Assembly (NCBI GenBank): GCA_934446455.1
Contig: CAKSEE010000013.1
Coordinates: forward strand, 1 to 57,197
Reading direction: 5' to 3'
Length of the DNA: 57,197 bases
Source: an uncultured Oscillospiraceae bacterium
GTDB lineage: Bacteria; Bacillota; Clostridia; Oscillospirales; Ruminococcaceae
The notes under the pieces were generated by a model. It ran no database searches. It saw nothing but the letters and a program-made list of their open reading frames with translations, and was not told the origin of the DNA. The position numbers and the translations under genes were made by a program. Each line of letters opens with the position of its first letter. Position 1 is the first letter of the stretch. Positions 21,091 to 28,504 of this stretch are shown one piece after another.

Positions 21091-21717
21091 TTACCACTTA
21101 TTCATATGAATGCGCTCTTTCACATCAATATCTTTCTGCTTTATCACGGGCGCGCCGACCTTGGGTCTGCCTATGCCTATAAAGCACGGCATAAAATAAT
21201 CCTCGGGGAAGCCGAGAACCTCCCTTGCGTAGCCGCTCTCGTTGCCCAGCGGCACGCGCAGCGTACAGCCGTAGCCCTCCGCCGTTGCAGCAAGGAAGAT
21301 GTTCTCAATGCTGCACCAGACAGAAGCAAAGCCGTTAAGGTGGGAAATGCTTTCGGGGCGCAGAATGTCCGTTTTCTGCTTTAGCAAGGGGATTATTACC
21401 GCCGCAGCGTCCATGAGCATTTTATGCTGCTTGGGAACGGCGTTTCTGTAGGCGCTCTGCTGCTCGCTGTCGCTTAAGCTCCATTCCTTTATGAGCTGCT
21501 CCATATCCTCGTCGGAAATGCCCTTTGGGATAATGTCGAGCAGCCTTGCAACGACCTCCTTATCCTGTACCACAATGTAATGCCAGTCGCGCATATGGTC
21601 GTTTGTGGGCGCCTGCAAGCCCGCCCCGATGATTTTTTCTATAGCCTGCGCGGGTATCGCTTCGTTCTCAAAATCGCGTATCGTTCTTCTTTTTTCTATT
21701 GCTTCAAAAAGCTCCAT
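21091..21717 (-). CDS. nitroreductase family protein
   Basis: A 208-residue FMN-dependent nitroreductase-fold protein, distinct from the one at 2066. The FMN-binding N-terminus reads FEAIEKRRTIRDFENEAIP. GAGLQAPTNDHMRDWHYIVV is the second conserved block, and ENIFLAATAEGYGCTLRVPLG the third, ending with PCFIGIGRPKVGAP. The region between carries an extra helical insertion (residues about 65-105). It probably reduces nitro or quinone compounds or acts as an oxidoreductase with NAD(P)H. It lies 31 bp downstream of the glycosyltransferase gene on the same strand, so the two may be co-transcribed. The ATG is preceded by AAGGAAAGC. Confidence 0.85.
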   Translation of the reverse strand: MELFEAIEKRRTIRDFENEAIPAQAIEKIIGAGLQAPTNDHMRDWHYIVVQDKEVVARLLDIIPKGISDEDMEQLIKEWSLSDSEQQSAYRNAVPKQHKMLMDAAAVIIPLLKQKTDILRPESISHLNGFASVWCSIENIFLAATAEGYGCTLRVPLGNESGYAREVLGFPEDYFMPCFIGIGRPKVGAPVIKQKDIDVKERIHMNKW

Positions 21718-21748
21718 AGTCTGCTTTCCTTCCGTTTATCTGCGTTTT

Positions 21749-22480
21749 TCAGCGCACGTCGTAGTAGAACTCGTCCGCCGCTTCCCTATCCGTGCCTGTA
21801 AAAATGCGCTTTGTGAGCTGGCGGTTCTTTATGAGATACCAGTCGCCGAACTCGTCGAACTTCCTGCTTGACGTTATTATGCGCGACTTTTTGAGCGTGC
21901 CGTATTTCTGATTCCTGCTTACGCCGAGCCTGTTGAGCCTTGCCGCAAAATCAAGGTCCTCAACGCTTACGTAGCGCTCGTCAAAGCCGCCTATCGCCTC
22001 AAAATCCCTCTTGTACAGCCAGAACATTCCCCCCGTGAGCGCCGCCCTGTTTTTCGCCATAACGGGAATAAGGTTCGCCGCAACGTACATCGCCGAAAAC
22101 GCAATGCCTATCGACATTCTGTCAAACTTTGACACCGTGCCGCCGCCGACAAATTTCCCGCTTTCAAGCATTTGCTTTATTTCAAGCAGCGAACCCTCGG
22201 TCATACAGCTGTCCGCGTCAATGGTTACTATTATCCCGCCCGAAGCCGCGCGCACGCCCATATTGCGTATGGCGCTTATAGACCTGTCCTCGTTCGGCAG
22301 GACCTTAGCGCCGTACCGCCCTGCAATTTCCGCAGTCCCGTCCGTGCAGCGGTTGGCAACGACGATAACCTCGGTTTCAAGCGGGCGCGCCTTTTCCGCA
22401 GCTTTGCCGATAGCTTCAAGGCATTTGCCTATGTATTTCTCTTCGTTGTGCGCGGGGATAACAATGGAAAACGTGTACAT
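21749..22480 (-). CDS. family 2 glycosyltransferase
   Basis: A 243-residue soluble GT-A glycosyltransferase. The N-terminus YTFSIVIPAHNEEKYIGKCL is the nucleotide-sugar-binding start. TEVIVVANRCTDGTAEIA is the next block, and GIIVTIDADSCMTEGSLLE holds the DxD metal-binding motif as DAD. ALTGGMFWLYKRDFEAIGGFDERYVSVEDLDFAARL contains the acceptor region, with the ED motif, read here as two pieces. It has no membrane segment. The ATG at 22480 was chosen because AAAGGAGC precedes it and the conserved start follows at once. The acceptor is unknown. It has its own promoter. Confidence 0.88.
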   Translation of the reverse strand: MYTFSIVIPAHNEEKYIGKCLEAIGKAAEKARPLETEVIVVANRCTDGTAEIAGRYGAKVLPNEDRSISAIRNMGVRAASGGIIVTIDADSCMTEGSLLEIKQMLESGKFVGGGTVSKFDRMSIGIAFSAMYVAANLIPVMAKNRAALTGGMFWLYKRDFEAIGGFDERYVSVEDLDFAARLNRLGVSRNQKYGTLKKSRIITSSRKFDEFGDWYLIKNRQLTKRIFTGTDREAADEFYYDVR

Positions 22481-22516
22481 TTTGCAGCGCTCCTTTATGC
22501 TAAAATTATTGCTATA

Positions 22517-22546
22517 ATTGTACCATATACTGTTATATAAAGTCAA
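22517..22546 (-). promoter_or_regulatory. promoter of the glycosyltransferase-nitroreductase pair
   Basis: On the minus strand TTGACT (22541-22546) and TACAAT (22517-22522) are separated by 18 bp in a locally AT-rich stretch. Confidence 0.75.
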
Positions 22547-22571
22547 GTACACCTGTCTAAAAGCAATAAAA

Positions 22572-22598
22572 ATCCCCGACGTTCAACACATCGGGGAT
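22572..22598 (-). terminator. second terminator downstream of tRNA-Leu
   Basis: ATCCCCGA/TCGGGGAT stem followed on the minus strand by TTTTTATT. Confidence 0.75.
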
Positions 22599-22622
22599 AT
22601 TCAATAACATTACAAAACGAAA

Positions 22623-22654
22623 ATGCCTTAACGCGCGGATACGCATTAAGGCAT
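22623..22654 (-). terminator. first terminator downstream of tRNA-Leu
   Basis: A perfect 9-bp ATGCCTTAA/TTAAGGCAT stem lies 6 bp after the tRNA 3' end, followed on the minus strand by TTTTCGTTTT. Confidence 0.65.
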
Positions 22655-22659
22655 AATAC

Positions 22660-22743
22660 TGGTGCGAGTGGCGGGACTTGAACCCGCATGTCTTCGACAC
22701 ACGCACCTCAAACGTGCCTGTCTGCCTATTCCAGCACACTCGC
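22660..22743 (-). tRNA. tRNA-Leu (anticodon GAG)
   Basis: An 84-nt class II tRNA. The acceptor stem pairs GCGAGTG with CACTCGC, followed by discriminator A and an encoded CCA. The anticodon stem CACGT/GCGTG encloses the loop TTGAGGT, giving anticodon GAG. A long variable arm follows, and the T arm has the sequence GGGTTCAAGTCCC. It reads CUU/CUC leucine codons. Its own promoter lies just upstream and two terminators just downstream. Confidence 0.93.
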
Positions 22744-22793
22744 ATTTCTTATGTATCACCGTGAACTTTTTGCTGTTCCCTGACGACTAGTAT

Positions 22794-22822
22794 ATTATAT
22801 CACACGTTCTCCGAAATGTCAA
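22794..22822 (-). promoter_or_regulatory. promoter of tRNA-Leu
   Basis: Perfect TTGACA (22817-22822) and TATAAT (22794-22799) with a 17-bp spacer on the minus strand. Confidence 0.88.
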
Positions 22823-22959
22823 GGGGTTTTCTAAAATTTTTTCAAAAATTTTTCCCGCTCGGGGATTCCCCCAAAAACTGCACGGTAAAGCGCTTTTTTG
22901 TCGAATGGCGGGCACAGGGCGGGCAAAAGCGCGAAAAAAATTTTTCGCCCCGCCGAAAA

Positions 22960-23208
22960 CTACCGCCTGCGCTCGTAAATTTCAAGCGTGATACCCTCGG
23001 CGCGCGCCTGCTTGTAGAGCGCGGTCAGCCTGCACAGCACGGCGTTCTCCTCGTAAATTAGCGCGTCGGTGGTGTCGTCATCGTGCGCCATGTCGAATGC
23101 GGCGCGTATGTCCGAAAGGCGCTCCACAAGCCGCGTACAGCGCCTTTCAAACTGCCTGCGCCTGTCGTCGGGCGCGGTTTTTTTGCGGAATAATTCTGCA
23201 AGCTTCAT
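22960..23208 (-). CDS. DUF2508 (YaaL-like) small protein
   Basis: An 82-residue, highly charged helical protein starting MKLAELFRKKTAPDD. The central FDMAHDDDTTDALIYEENAVLCRLTALYKQARAEG has the ALIYEENA-type core of the DUF2508 family (Bacillus YaaL), small cytosolic proteins often encoded near recombination or sporulation genes. The start at 23208 is chosen for its GGGAGAAC ribosome-binding site and family-like length; the longer frame adds an unlikely basic N-terminus. The function is unknown. Between this gene and the tRNA-Leu promoter (22823-22959) there is only a GC-rich stretch with runs of A and T. Confidence 0.7.
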   Translation of the reverse strand: MKLAELFRKKTAPDDRRRQFERRCTRLVERLSDIRAAFDMAHDDDTTDALIYEENAVLCRLTALYKQARAEGITLEIYERRR

Positions 23209-23297
23209 AATGTCGTTCTCCCTTCGCGGGCGTTCTGCGCGCAAACGCTCTGCTTAGAGAATTTATTCACAGATATTGCAGATTATTCCTGCGGAGT

Positions 23298-23856
23298 TCA
23301 GCGCTTAACGCCGTAAAGCGCGCAGGGGTCGCGCGTAAGCTCGTCCTTATAGAGCCACACTACCTCGCCAACGTCAAAGAACATCATCTCGCACGAACCC
23401 GCGCGCCCGCGCTTTATAAGCCCGCGCTCGTCCGACATTTTTTGTATAGTGTACTATACCTTTATCGACGGACGTCCCGTTTCAACAAGCCATTCGCCCT
23501 CGGGGTAACGGCGCGCCGCCCGTCACCGTGTCCGCGCGCATTCTGAATGCGTCTGCTATAGCGCCCATTGCGGTGCGCACGCGCTCCTCGGGGAGAACGC
23601 GTATCTTCGTTGTTATGCCAAGCGCCCTGTCCTCGTCCGTAAGCGGAAGCTCCGGGCTCAGCCTCAGCGCGGGCATGAATATGCTGCCGCTCTCCCCTAC
23701 GCACTCCATAAGCGCCGCTATAACCGTTTCAGCGCCGCCATCAACTCGCCCGAAGCTGCTGAGGCTGCTGTGAACCTTAAGCGCCATGCCCGCGCGCACG
23801 CCGATTGACCCGAACGCCTGCGCCGGATCTTCTTTTGTTAATGCCTTGTCTGTCAT
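23298..23856 (-). pseudogene. AAC(3)-type aminoglycoside N-acetyltransferase pseudogene
   Basis: The reading frame from the ATG at 23856 (GGAGGTGC upstream) encodes a good N-terminal half of the aminoglycoside 3-N-acetyltransferase/YokD family: GIRAGMALKVHSSLSSFG-like sequence (here SIGVRAGMALKVHSS), GGAETVIAALMECVGESG and IFMPALRLSPELPL. It stops at 23482 after about 124 residues, where the family has about 260. A different frame just beyond it reads GEWLVETGRPSIKV, then a stop, then MSDERGLIKRGRAGSCEMMF and an end YGVKR at 23298, matching the C-terminal end of the family. The middle third is missing. So the gene has a deletion, a frame change and an in-frame stop. Its promoter is still intact. 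Confidence 0.7.
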
Positions 23857-23890
23857 TTCTGCACCTCCTGTTTTGTCTGAAAGGGTATAT

Positions 23891-23919
23891 ATTTTACCAC
23901 CTTTTCTGCAAAAAGTCAA
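23891..23919 (-). promoter_or_regulatory. promoter of the AAC(3)-like pseudogene
   Basis: TTGACT (23914-23919) and TAAAAT (23891-23896) with a 17-bp spacer on the minus strand. Confidence 0.7.
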
Positions 23920-24037
23920 TAACAGCCGTCCGGATCCGCACAGCAGTCCGAAAAAAATTCCGCGGTGGTCTGCAAAGCGCGTCCGCCATTACCCCAAGGT
24001 GCGGAGGATCGCCCCGAAAAAAATTTTGCTAACCCCC

Positions 24038-24066
24038 TTGAAAACGTTTTCATTATATGCTATAAT
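24038..24066 (+). promoter_or_regulatory. promoter with overlapping cre/LacI-type operator
   Basis: TTGAAA (24038-24043) and TATAAT (24061-24066) are separated by 17 bp. Overlapping the -35 and spacer is the perfect palindrome TGAAAACGTTTTCA (24039-24052), which fits the catabolite-response element pattern TGWAANCGNTNWCA and the LacI/GalR operator type. Bound repressor would block the polymerase, so the downstream hydrolase gene is probably sugar-controlled. Confidence 0.8.
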
Positions 24067-24144
24067 ACGATATAGCAAGCCGCGCAGGCGGCAACAGGCA
24101 GAAATAATGCGGAACGCACCGCAATAATAAGAAAGGAAAATATA

Positions 24145-25590
24145 ATGGAACACAAGCTCTATAAAATCACTCTGGGCGCAGCAAAGTGCGCGGTAGACCT
24201 CGGCGACGGAAGCGAGCGCGGCGAGTACGTTGACCAGGACTATATCCTGCACAAGCTCGGCAGACCCCACCGCGCGGTAAGCCTTATGTACTGCTACTAC
24301 CCGCTTGACGAAACATGGCCCGTGCGCGCGCGCCACGCGTTCGCGGACAAGGAAGTTTCGTTCCAGTGGGACTACCCCTACGACGACTACTTTACATACA
24401 AGGGCGGCATAGGCGGCACGACCGACGGCGAGCCGTTCACCTGCATGAAGGATGTGCGCCGCCACGGACAGGACGTTATCCTCACCATGACCATAGACCC
24501 GAACCTGCCCGATGAGTTCCTTACGAGAATCGCAAAGGAGCTGCGCACCTACGGCAGAATGCAGCTTCGCATCAACCACGAGGCTACGGGCAACTGGTTC
24601 AGCTTTACAAAGAGGGCGGGCTACCGGCAGATAGCGGACTTCTTCGTGCGCTTCCACAACATTATTAAAAAGGAAGCGCCCAACGTTTCCACCATACTCT
24701 GCATAGGCGGCGTTGAACACCCCGAGAACGGTCCCGAAATCGAGATGGAAAAGGAGTTCGCCGAGGCTGTAAAGGCTACCGACATATGGAGCGTTGACAA
24801 GTATATGTCGCTGCACTGGGGCTGGCCCTACGACATTGCGGACGAGGGCGGCACAAGCTTCTCGAGAAGCAAGGTAAGCGACACCTACAACCTCACAAAG
24901 CTCTCCGAAAAGCGCTACAAGGAGATCTGCGGCGGCATTAAGAAGCCCATGGTAATGAGCGAGTTCAACGCCGACGGGGACGTTACGGGCCCTTACGACC
25001 AGGCGGCGATGATAAAGGAATTCTGCGATATGCTCAAGAACGACCCCGAGCAGGGCTGGTTCAACGGCTTTACGTTCTATCAGTTCCGCGACAGGGGCAG
25101 GCTCGGCCTTGAAATTGAGGACCCGAACAACGCGAACGTCGGCATAGAGCAGCCCGCGCTCCGTACCTACAAGGAGATAATCCACGACGAGTATTTCAGC
25201 CCGACCGTAACGCTCGCAGGCGAGGCTTCGCTCCCTGCAAGGCTGCGCTGGGGCGGAAGCGAGGACGCGGAGGGTCTTGCAATCCCGCTGCACTTTGAAA
25301 AGAGCCCCGTGTTCTGCGAGATATACTTTGACGAGCCGCTCAACCTTATGATGGAGATAAACGGCAAGTGGTTCTACAAGAGCCCCGAGGCAAAGTGCAT
25401 AGACCTTATGCCCGCGTTCTTCGAGAAGCCGCTCGACGGCGCCGCAGACCTCACGCTCAGGCTCTTCGCGCCCCCCGCAAGCGGCGAAAACGACCCCTCG
25501 CAGGGCGACGACTGGCAGACCAACTACTACGCGACTATCACCAAAATGCCGAATATCCGCATAAGATACTCGCCTATCATTAAGGGATAA
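24145..25590 (+). CDS. clan GH-A-like glycoside hydrolase, family not recognised
   Basis: A 481-residue cytosolic protein without signal peptide. The N-terminal two thirds looks like a TIM-barrel glycosidase. RINHEATGNWFSF (about 148-160) has the Asn-x-Glu arrangement of the acid/base on strand 4, and MVMSEFNADGD (about 270-280) has a Glu on strand 7 like the nucleophile of clan GH-A. DIWSVDKYMSLHWGWPYD lies between. The last 110 residues form a beta-rich domain (LPARLRWGGSEDAEGLAIPLHFEKS). I cannot assign a GH family. The operator over its promoter suggests carbohydrate control. An AGAAAGGAAA site precedes the ATG, and a strong terminator follows. Confidence 0.65.
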   Translation: MEHKLYKITLGAAKCAVDLGDGSERGEYVDQDYILHKLGRPHRAVSLMYCYYPLDETWPVRARHAFADKEVSFQWDYPYDDYFTYKGGIGGTTDGEPFTCMKDVRRHGQDVILTMTIDPNLPDEFLTRIAKELRTYGRMQLRINHEATGNWFSFTKRAGYRQIADFFVRFHNIIKKEAPNVSTILCIGGVEHPENGPEIEMEKEFAEAVKATDIWSVDKYMSLHWGWPYDIADEGGTSFSRSKVSDTYNLTKLSEKRYKEICGGIKKPMVMSEFNADGDVTGPYDQAAMIKEFCDMLKNDPEQGWFNGFTFYQFRDRGRLGLEIEDPNNANVGIEQPALRTYKEIIHDEYFSPTVTLAGEASLPARLRWGGSEDAEGLAIPLHFEKSPVFCEIYFDEPLNLMMEINGKWFYKSPEAKCIDLMPAFFEKPLDGAADLTLRLFAPPASGENDPSQGDDWQTNYYATITKMPNIRIRYSPIIKG

Positions 25591-25600
25591 AAAATAGCAA

Positions 25601-25630
25601 TTAAGGGCTGTCCTTTCGGACAGCCCTTAA
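25601..25630. terminator. bidirectional terminator between the hydrolase and the anti-sigma gene
   Basis: A perfect 13-bp stem TTAAGGGCTGTCC/GGACAGCCCTTAA with a TTTC tetraloop, flanked by A-rich sequence on one side and T-rich sequence on the other. It serves both convergent genes. Confidence 0.88.
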
Positions 25631-25648
25631 CAGTTTATTCAACGGGAT

Positions 25649-26716
25649 TTAAGATACCTTGTATTCCGTGCCGTTTATCGAAAGCGCCTTTACCTGCGCA
25701 AGGTCAACGGCTGTCGCCGCCTCGTCGTAAATGCTCTTGTACTCAAGCTCCATTGTGAAGCTTACGCGCCCGCCGTCAAGCGTTTTGCGGTAGCCGCCGA
25801 GCGAAGCCGCAGCCGTGCTGCCGTCAGCCATGACAAGCGCAATGTCGTTTTTGCACATAAAGGTGTTCATAACGTATTTGTCGAAGTCGTAGCCGCCAAG
25901 GTCGTAGCTGCCCGAGATAACGCCCTTTTCAGCGCGCAGGTCTATCGAGTCAAGCTGAACCTCGAACGGGATATCCCTGCCCGTGGGAAGCTCGCCCTCG
26001 CCGCTTATGTTAAAGAGAATGCTGCAGCTGTGCGTAAGATCCGCGCAGGACAGGCTGCCGAGAGAAGCCTCGGACGGCGTATATACGTACTCCACGCTGA
26101 AGTCGAACGGCTCTGCTCCGTCAAGCTCGATACCCGTTATCTCCATGAATATCGTTTTGCCCGCCAGACCATCATCAGACGAAAAGTCCTCGGGCGCCAT
26201 ACTCAGCTCCACCGTAAAGCTCGCCGCGCCGTTTTCAACCACGCCGCTGCGGTAGCTTGCCGTTAATTTCCCGTCAGAGCCCTCGCACTGCGCTGCGACC
26301 CTGCCAAGGTCTGCGTCCCCGCTTATCGGCTTGCCGTCGCTGCGCACCGCGCTTATATTCGCAATAATGCTGTTGGCTGTGCCTGTAACGCCCTTAAGCA
26401 GCACCTCGTAGTCGTCGCTTGAACACGCTGAGTTCAGTACATCTGCCTGTCCCATAAGGTTTATCGAAAGCTCCTCGGACGGTGCGGTTATCAGCTTGCC
26501 AAACAGCTCGTCAAACCGCAGCACGCCTGCCGCCGCAGCCCCTGTGATACCAAGCGCCACGACTGCCGCCGCCGCACACGCCGCTATAACGGGCTTTTTA
26601 ATGCTTTTCTTATTCGTTCCCATATCTTCCGCCTTTCTGAGCGCTGCATAAAGCAGCTCGTCGTCGCCCAAATCGGAGGTTATTTTGTCAAACAGCTTGT
26701 TGTATTCGGCTTTCAT
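25649..26716 (-). CDS. putative membrane anti-sigma factor (DUF4179/DUF5643-like)
   Basis: A 355-residue protein with a short cytosolic N-terminus (MKAEYNKLFDKITSDLGDDELLYAALRKAED), one membrane helix (about 43-66, KPVIAACAAAAVVALGITGA) and a beta-rich exterior of about 285 residues. This is the plan of anti-sigma factors encoded with ECF sigma genes in Clostridia. Its ATG shares the A of the sigma gene's TGA stop, so translation is coupled. The exterior has the two-domain look of DUF4179 plus DUF5643, but sequence similarity is weak to the eye. It would hold the sigma factor at the membrane until a surface signal is sensed. Confidence 0.7.
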   Translation of the reverse strand: MKAEYNKLFDKITSDLGDDELLYAALRKAEDMGTNKKSIKKPVIAACAAAAVVALGITGAAAAGVLRFDELFGKLITAPSEELSINLMGQADVLNSACSSDDYEVLLKGVTGTANSIIANISAVRSDGKPISGDADLGRVAAQCEGSDGKLTASYRSGVVENGAASFTVELSMAPEDFSSDDGLAGKTIFMEITGIELDGAEPFDFSVEYVYTPSEASLGSLSCADLTHSCSILFNISGEGELPTGRDIPFEVQLDSIDLRAEKGVISGSYDLGGYDFDKYVMNTFMCKNDIALVMADGSTAAASLGGYRKTLDGGRVSFTMELEYKSIYDEAATAVDLAQVKALSINGTEYKVS

Positions 26717-27183
26717 CACAGTTCCTCCTTCGTGAGCAGTTCCCTCAGCTGATTACGGGCGCGGTTGAGCCGCGTTTTTACCGCCGAGGACGTTGTTCTG
26801 CGCAATGCCGCTATCTCCTTTACGGAATAGCCCTCATAGTAAAACAGATAAATCACCGCCGCGTATTCGGGCTTCAGCCTTTTTACGCTCTCGAGCAGCC
26901 GCAGCTCCTCGCGCGTTTCAACGGGGATATTATCGGGCAGCTCCTCCCTGCTCCTGTACCAGCCTGATTTAAGCATATCCTTTGCAAGATTGACTGTAAC
27001 GCGTATAAGCCACGCCTTGACATGGGCGCTGTCCGCAAAGTTCTGTGTTGTGGTGAACAGCCGCATAAAAGCGTCCTGCGTGATGTCGTCCGCATTCTCG
27101 CGGTTCTTCACATAGCTGTAGGCAAGACGAAAGACCGTGCCTCTGTGCTCTTTTATGTATTGCTCCAGCAAGTTCTGCTCCAT
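26716..27183 (-). CDS. ECF-type RNA polymerase sigma factor
   Basis: A 155-residue sigma factor. Region 2 spans about 10-80 with VFRLAYSYVKNRENADDITQDAFMRLF and the following WLIRVTVNLAKDML. Region 4 spans about 100-150 with LKPEYAAVIYLFYYEGYSVKEIAALRRTTSSAVKTRLNRAR (given in pieces), a clear helix-turn-helix. The ATG at 27183, behind GAGAGGGTGG, gives the normal ECF start; upstream in-frame codons lie in the promoter. The gene overlaps the anti-sigma gene by one base. An ECF-like promoter lies just upstream, so it probably controls its own operon. Confidence 0.92.
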   Translation of the reverse strand: MEQNLLEQYIKEHRGTVFRLAYSYVKNRENADDITQDAFMRLFTTTQNFADSAHVKAWLIRVTVNLAKDMLKSGWYRSREELPDNIPVETREELRLLESVKRLKPEYAAVIYLFYYEGYSVKEIAALRRTTSSAVKTRLNRARNQLRELLTKEEL

Positions 27184-27220
27184 ACGCTGCCACCCTCTCA
27201 AAAAAGCGCTTTTGCCTATA

Positions 27221-27248
27221 TAACGAATATGAATGCGCAAAGGTTACA
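27221..27248 (-). promoter_or_regulatory. ECF-like promoter of the sigma/anti-sigma operon
   Basis: On the minus strand TGTAACC (27242-27248) and CGTTA (27221-27225) are about 16 bp apart, the AACC/CGT pattern of ECF promoters. It overlaps the end of the nadA terminator. Autoregulation is inferred. Confidence 0.6.
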
Positions 27249-27253
27249 AAAAA

Positions 27254-27290
27254 ATCGGCGGAAAAAGCGCAGCGCGCCTTTCCCACCGAT
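27254..27290 (-). terminator. terminator of nadA
   Basis: ATCGG/CCGAT outer pairs with an inner GC-rich stem, followed on the minus strand by TTTTTTT. Confidence 0.7.
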
Positions 27291-27312
27291 ATTTACCGTA
27301 TTTTCCCTGTCA

Positions 27313-28224
27313 TTAACCGAGCCTGAGCATTTCGTCGATAGGTCTGCGCGCCTTTTCGGCAAGCTCGGGCGCTATCTCTATCTCCTCGCCGTCCGTTCCC
27401 TCTATCGCGTGGAGAACGTCGGTTATCGTGGTAAGCTTCATGTTATGGCACACGCAGTCCTTGGACAGCGGGAAGAAAAGCTTTTCGGGACAGGCAACGC
27501 CGAGGTGCTGCACTATGCTGTTTTCCGTGCCGATGATGAACTCGCGCGAGTCGCTTTTCTGCGCATAGGACATTATCTCGGTGGTGCTGCCGACAAAGTC
27601 CGCAAGCTCCACAACCGCAGGCACGCATTCGGGGTGAACCAGCAGCTTTGCGTTGGGGTGAGCCGCCTTAGCCTTTTCAGCCTCCGCGCGGGAAATGCGC
27701 GCGTGCGTGGGGCAGCCGCCGCTTACGAGCATTATCTCCTTTTCGGGGACCTGCTGCTTTATGTAGCTGCCAAGGTTTATATCGGGAATGAACAGTATCT
27801 TGTCCGCTTCCAGCTTCTTGATTATCTTCACCGCCGAGCTTGACGTAACGCACACGTCGCACAGCGCCTTAAGCTCCGCAGTGGTGTTTATGTAAGCCGC
27901 CACGGCGTAGCCCTTGTACATCTCCTTGAGCTGCGTGAGCATTTCCGCGTCAAGCTGCTCAGCCATGGGGCAGCCCGCCTCCGCCTTGGGCAGAATCACG
28001 CGCTTTTCGGGGGAGAGCAGCTTTACCGTTTCCGCCATGAAGCGCACCCCGCACATTACAACCGTGCTCTGCTTCGCCCGCGCCGCCTTTTCCGCCAGCC
28101 CGAAGCTGTCGCCGACGTGGTCGGCTATCTCCAGTATATCCTCGCTCTGATAGCAGTGCGCAAGAATGCACACGTCCTTTTCGCGCTTGAGCCTGTTTAT
28201 TTTCTCGGCTATATCCTTAAGCAT
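27313..28224 (-). CDS. nadA: quinolinate synthase
   Basis: NadA condenses iminoaspartate with dihydroxyacetone phosphate to quinolinate, the entry to NAD synthesis, using a [4Fe-4S] cluster. The 303-residue protein shows CILAHCYQSEDILEIADHVGDS, MCGVRFMAETVKLLSPEK with a cluster Cys, GGCPTHARISRAE, LLVHPECVPAV with the second Cys, GTENSIVQHL, and DCVCHNMKLTTITDV with the third. The start at 28224 (MLKDIAEKINRLK) was chosen for its GGAGGAAAT site. nadB and nadC, often adjacent, are absent from the window. Its promoter lies directly beside structured element A. Confidence 0.95.
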   Translation of the reverse strand: MLKDIAEKINRLKREKDVCILAHCYQSEDILEIADHVGDSFGLAEKAARAKQSTVVMCGVRFMAETVKLLSPEKRVILPKAEAGCPMAEQLDAEMLTQLKEMYKGYAVAAYINTTAELKALCDVCVTSSSAVKIIKKLEADKILFIPDINLGSYIKQQVPEKEIMLVSGGCPTHARISRAEAEKAKAAHPNAKLLVHPECVPAVVELADFVGSTTEIMSYAQKSDSREFIIGTENSIVQHLGVACPEKLFFPLSKDCVCHNMKLTTITDVLHAIEGTDGEEIEIAPELAEKARRPIDEMLRLG

Positions 28225-28298
28225 ATTTCCTCCGTTCTGCACACCGCCGCTCGCGCGGAGCATACCCTTTTGTGAGCGGCGCTGCCGCCGCCTCTTTC

Positions 28299-28327
28299 AG
28301 TATAGCATACCCGCGCGGTTTTTTCAA
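28299..28327 (-). promoter_or_regulatory. promoter of nadA
   Basis: TTGAAA (28322-28327) and TATACT (28299-28304) with a 17-bp spacer on the minus strand. The -35 box lies 6 bp from the end of element A. Confidence 0.8.
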
Positions 28328-28333
28328 GTGGGA

Positions 28334-28484
28334 ACCTCTAAAAAACGTTTTGAAAAGGGAAGATGGGCAGAGTGCGCCGAATGCGAAGAAAGCCGACGAA
28401 GTAAGGCTGTATGCCTTACGAGGAGGATTGAGGAAGCAGTCGGTGTGCTATACACATCTTCACTCAAATAAGGTTTTTAGAGGT
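28334..28484. repeat. structured element, copy A
   Basis: A 151-bp non-coding element bounded by the inverted repeat ACCTCTAAAAA/TTTTTAGAGGT. Inside, GAAGATG pairs with CATCTTC, CCGAC with GTCGG, TGTG-CTATA-CACA forms one hairpin, and GTAAGGC/GCCTTAC another. A second copy at 35875-36078 keeps the single-stranded parts and has compensatory changes in the stems. It lies between the serpin gene and the nadA promoter and fills most of that gap. Confidence 0.75.
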
Positions 28485-28504
28485 GACCAACTGCTTTTAT
28501 GCAA

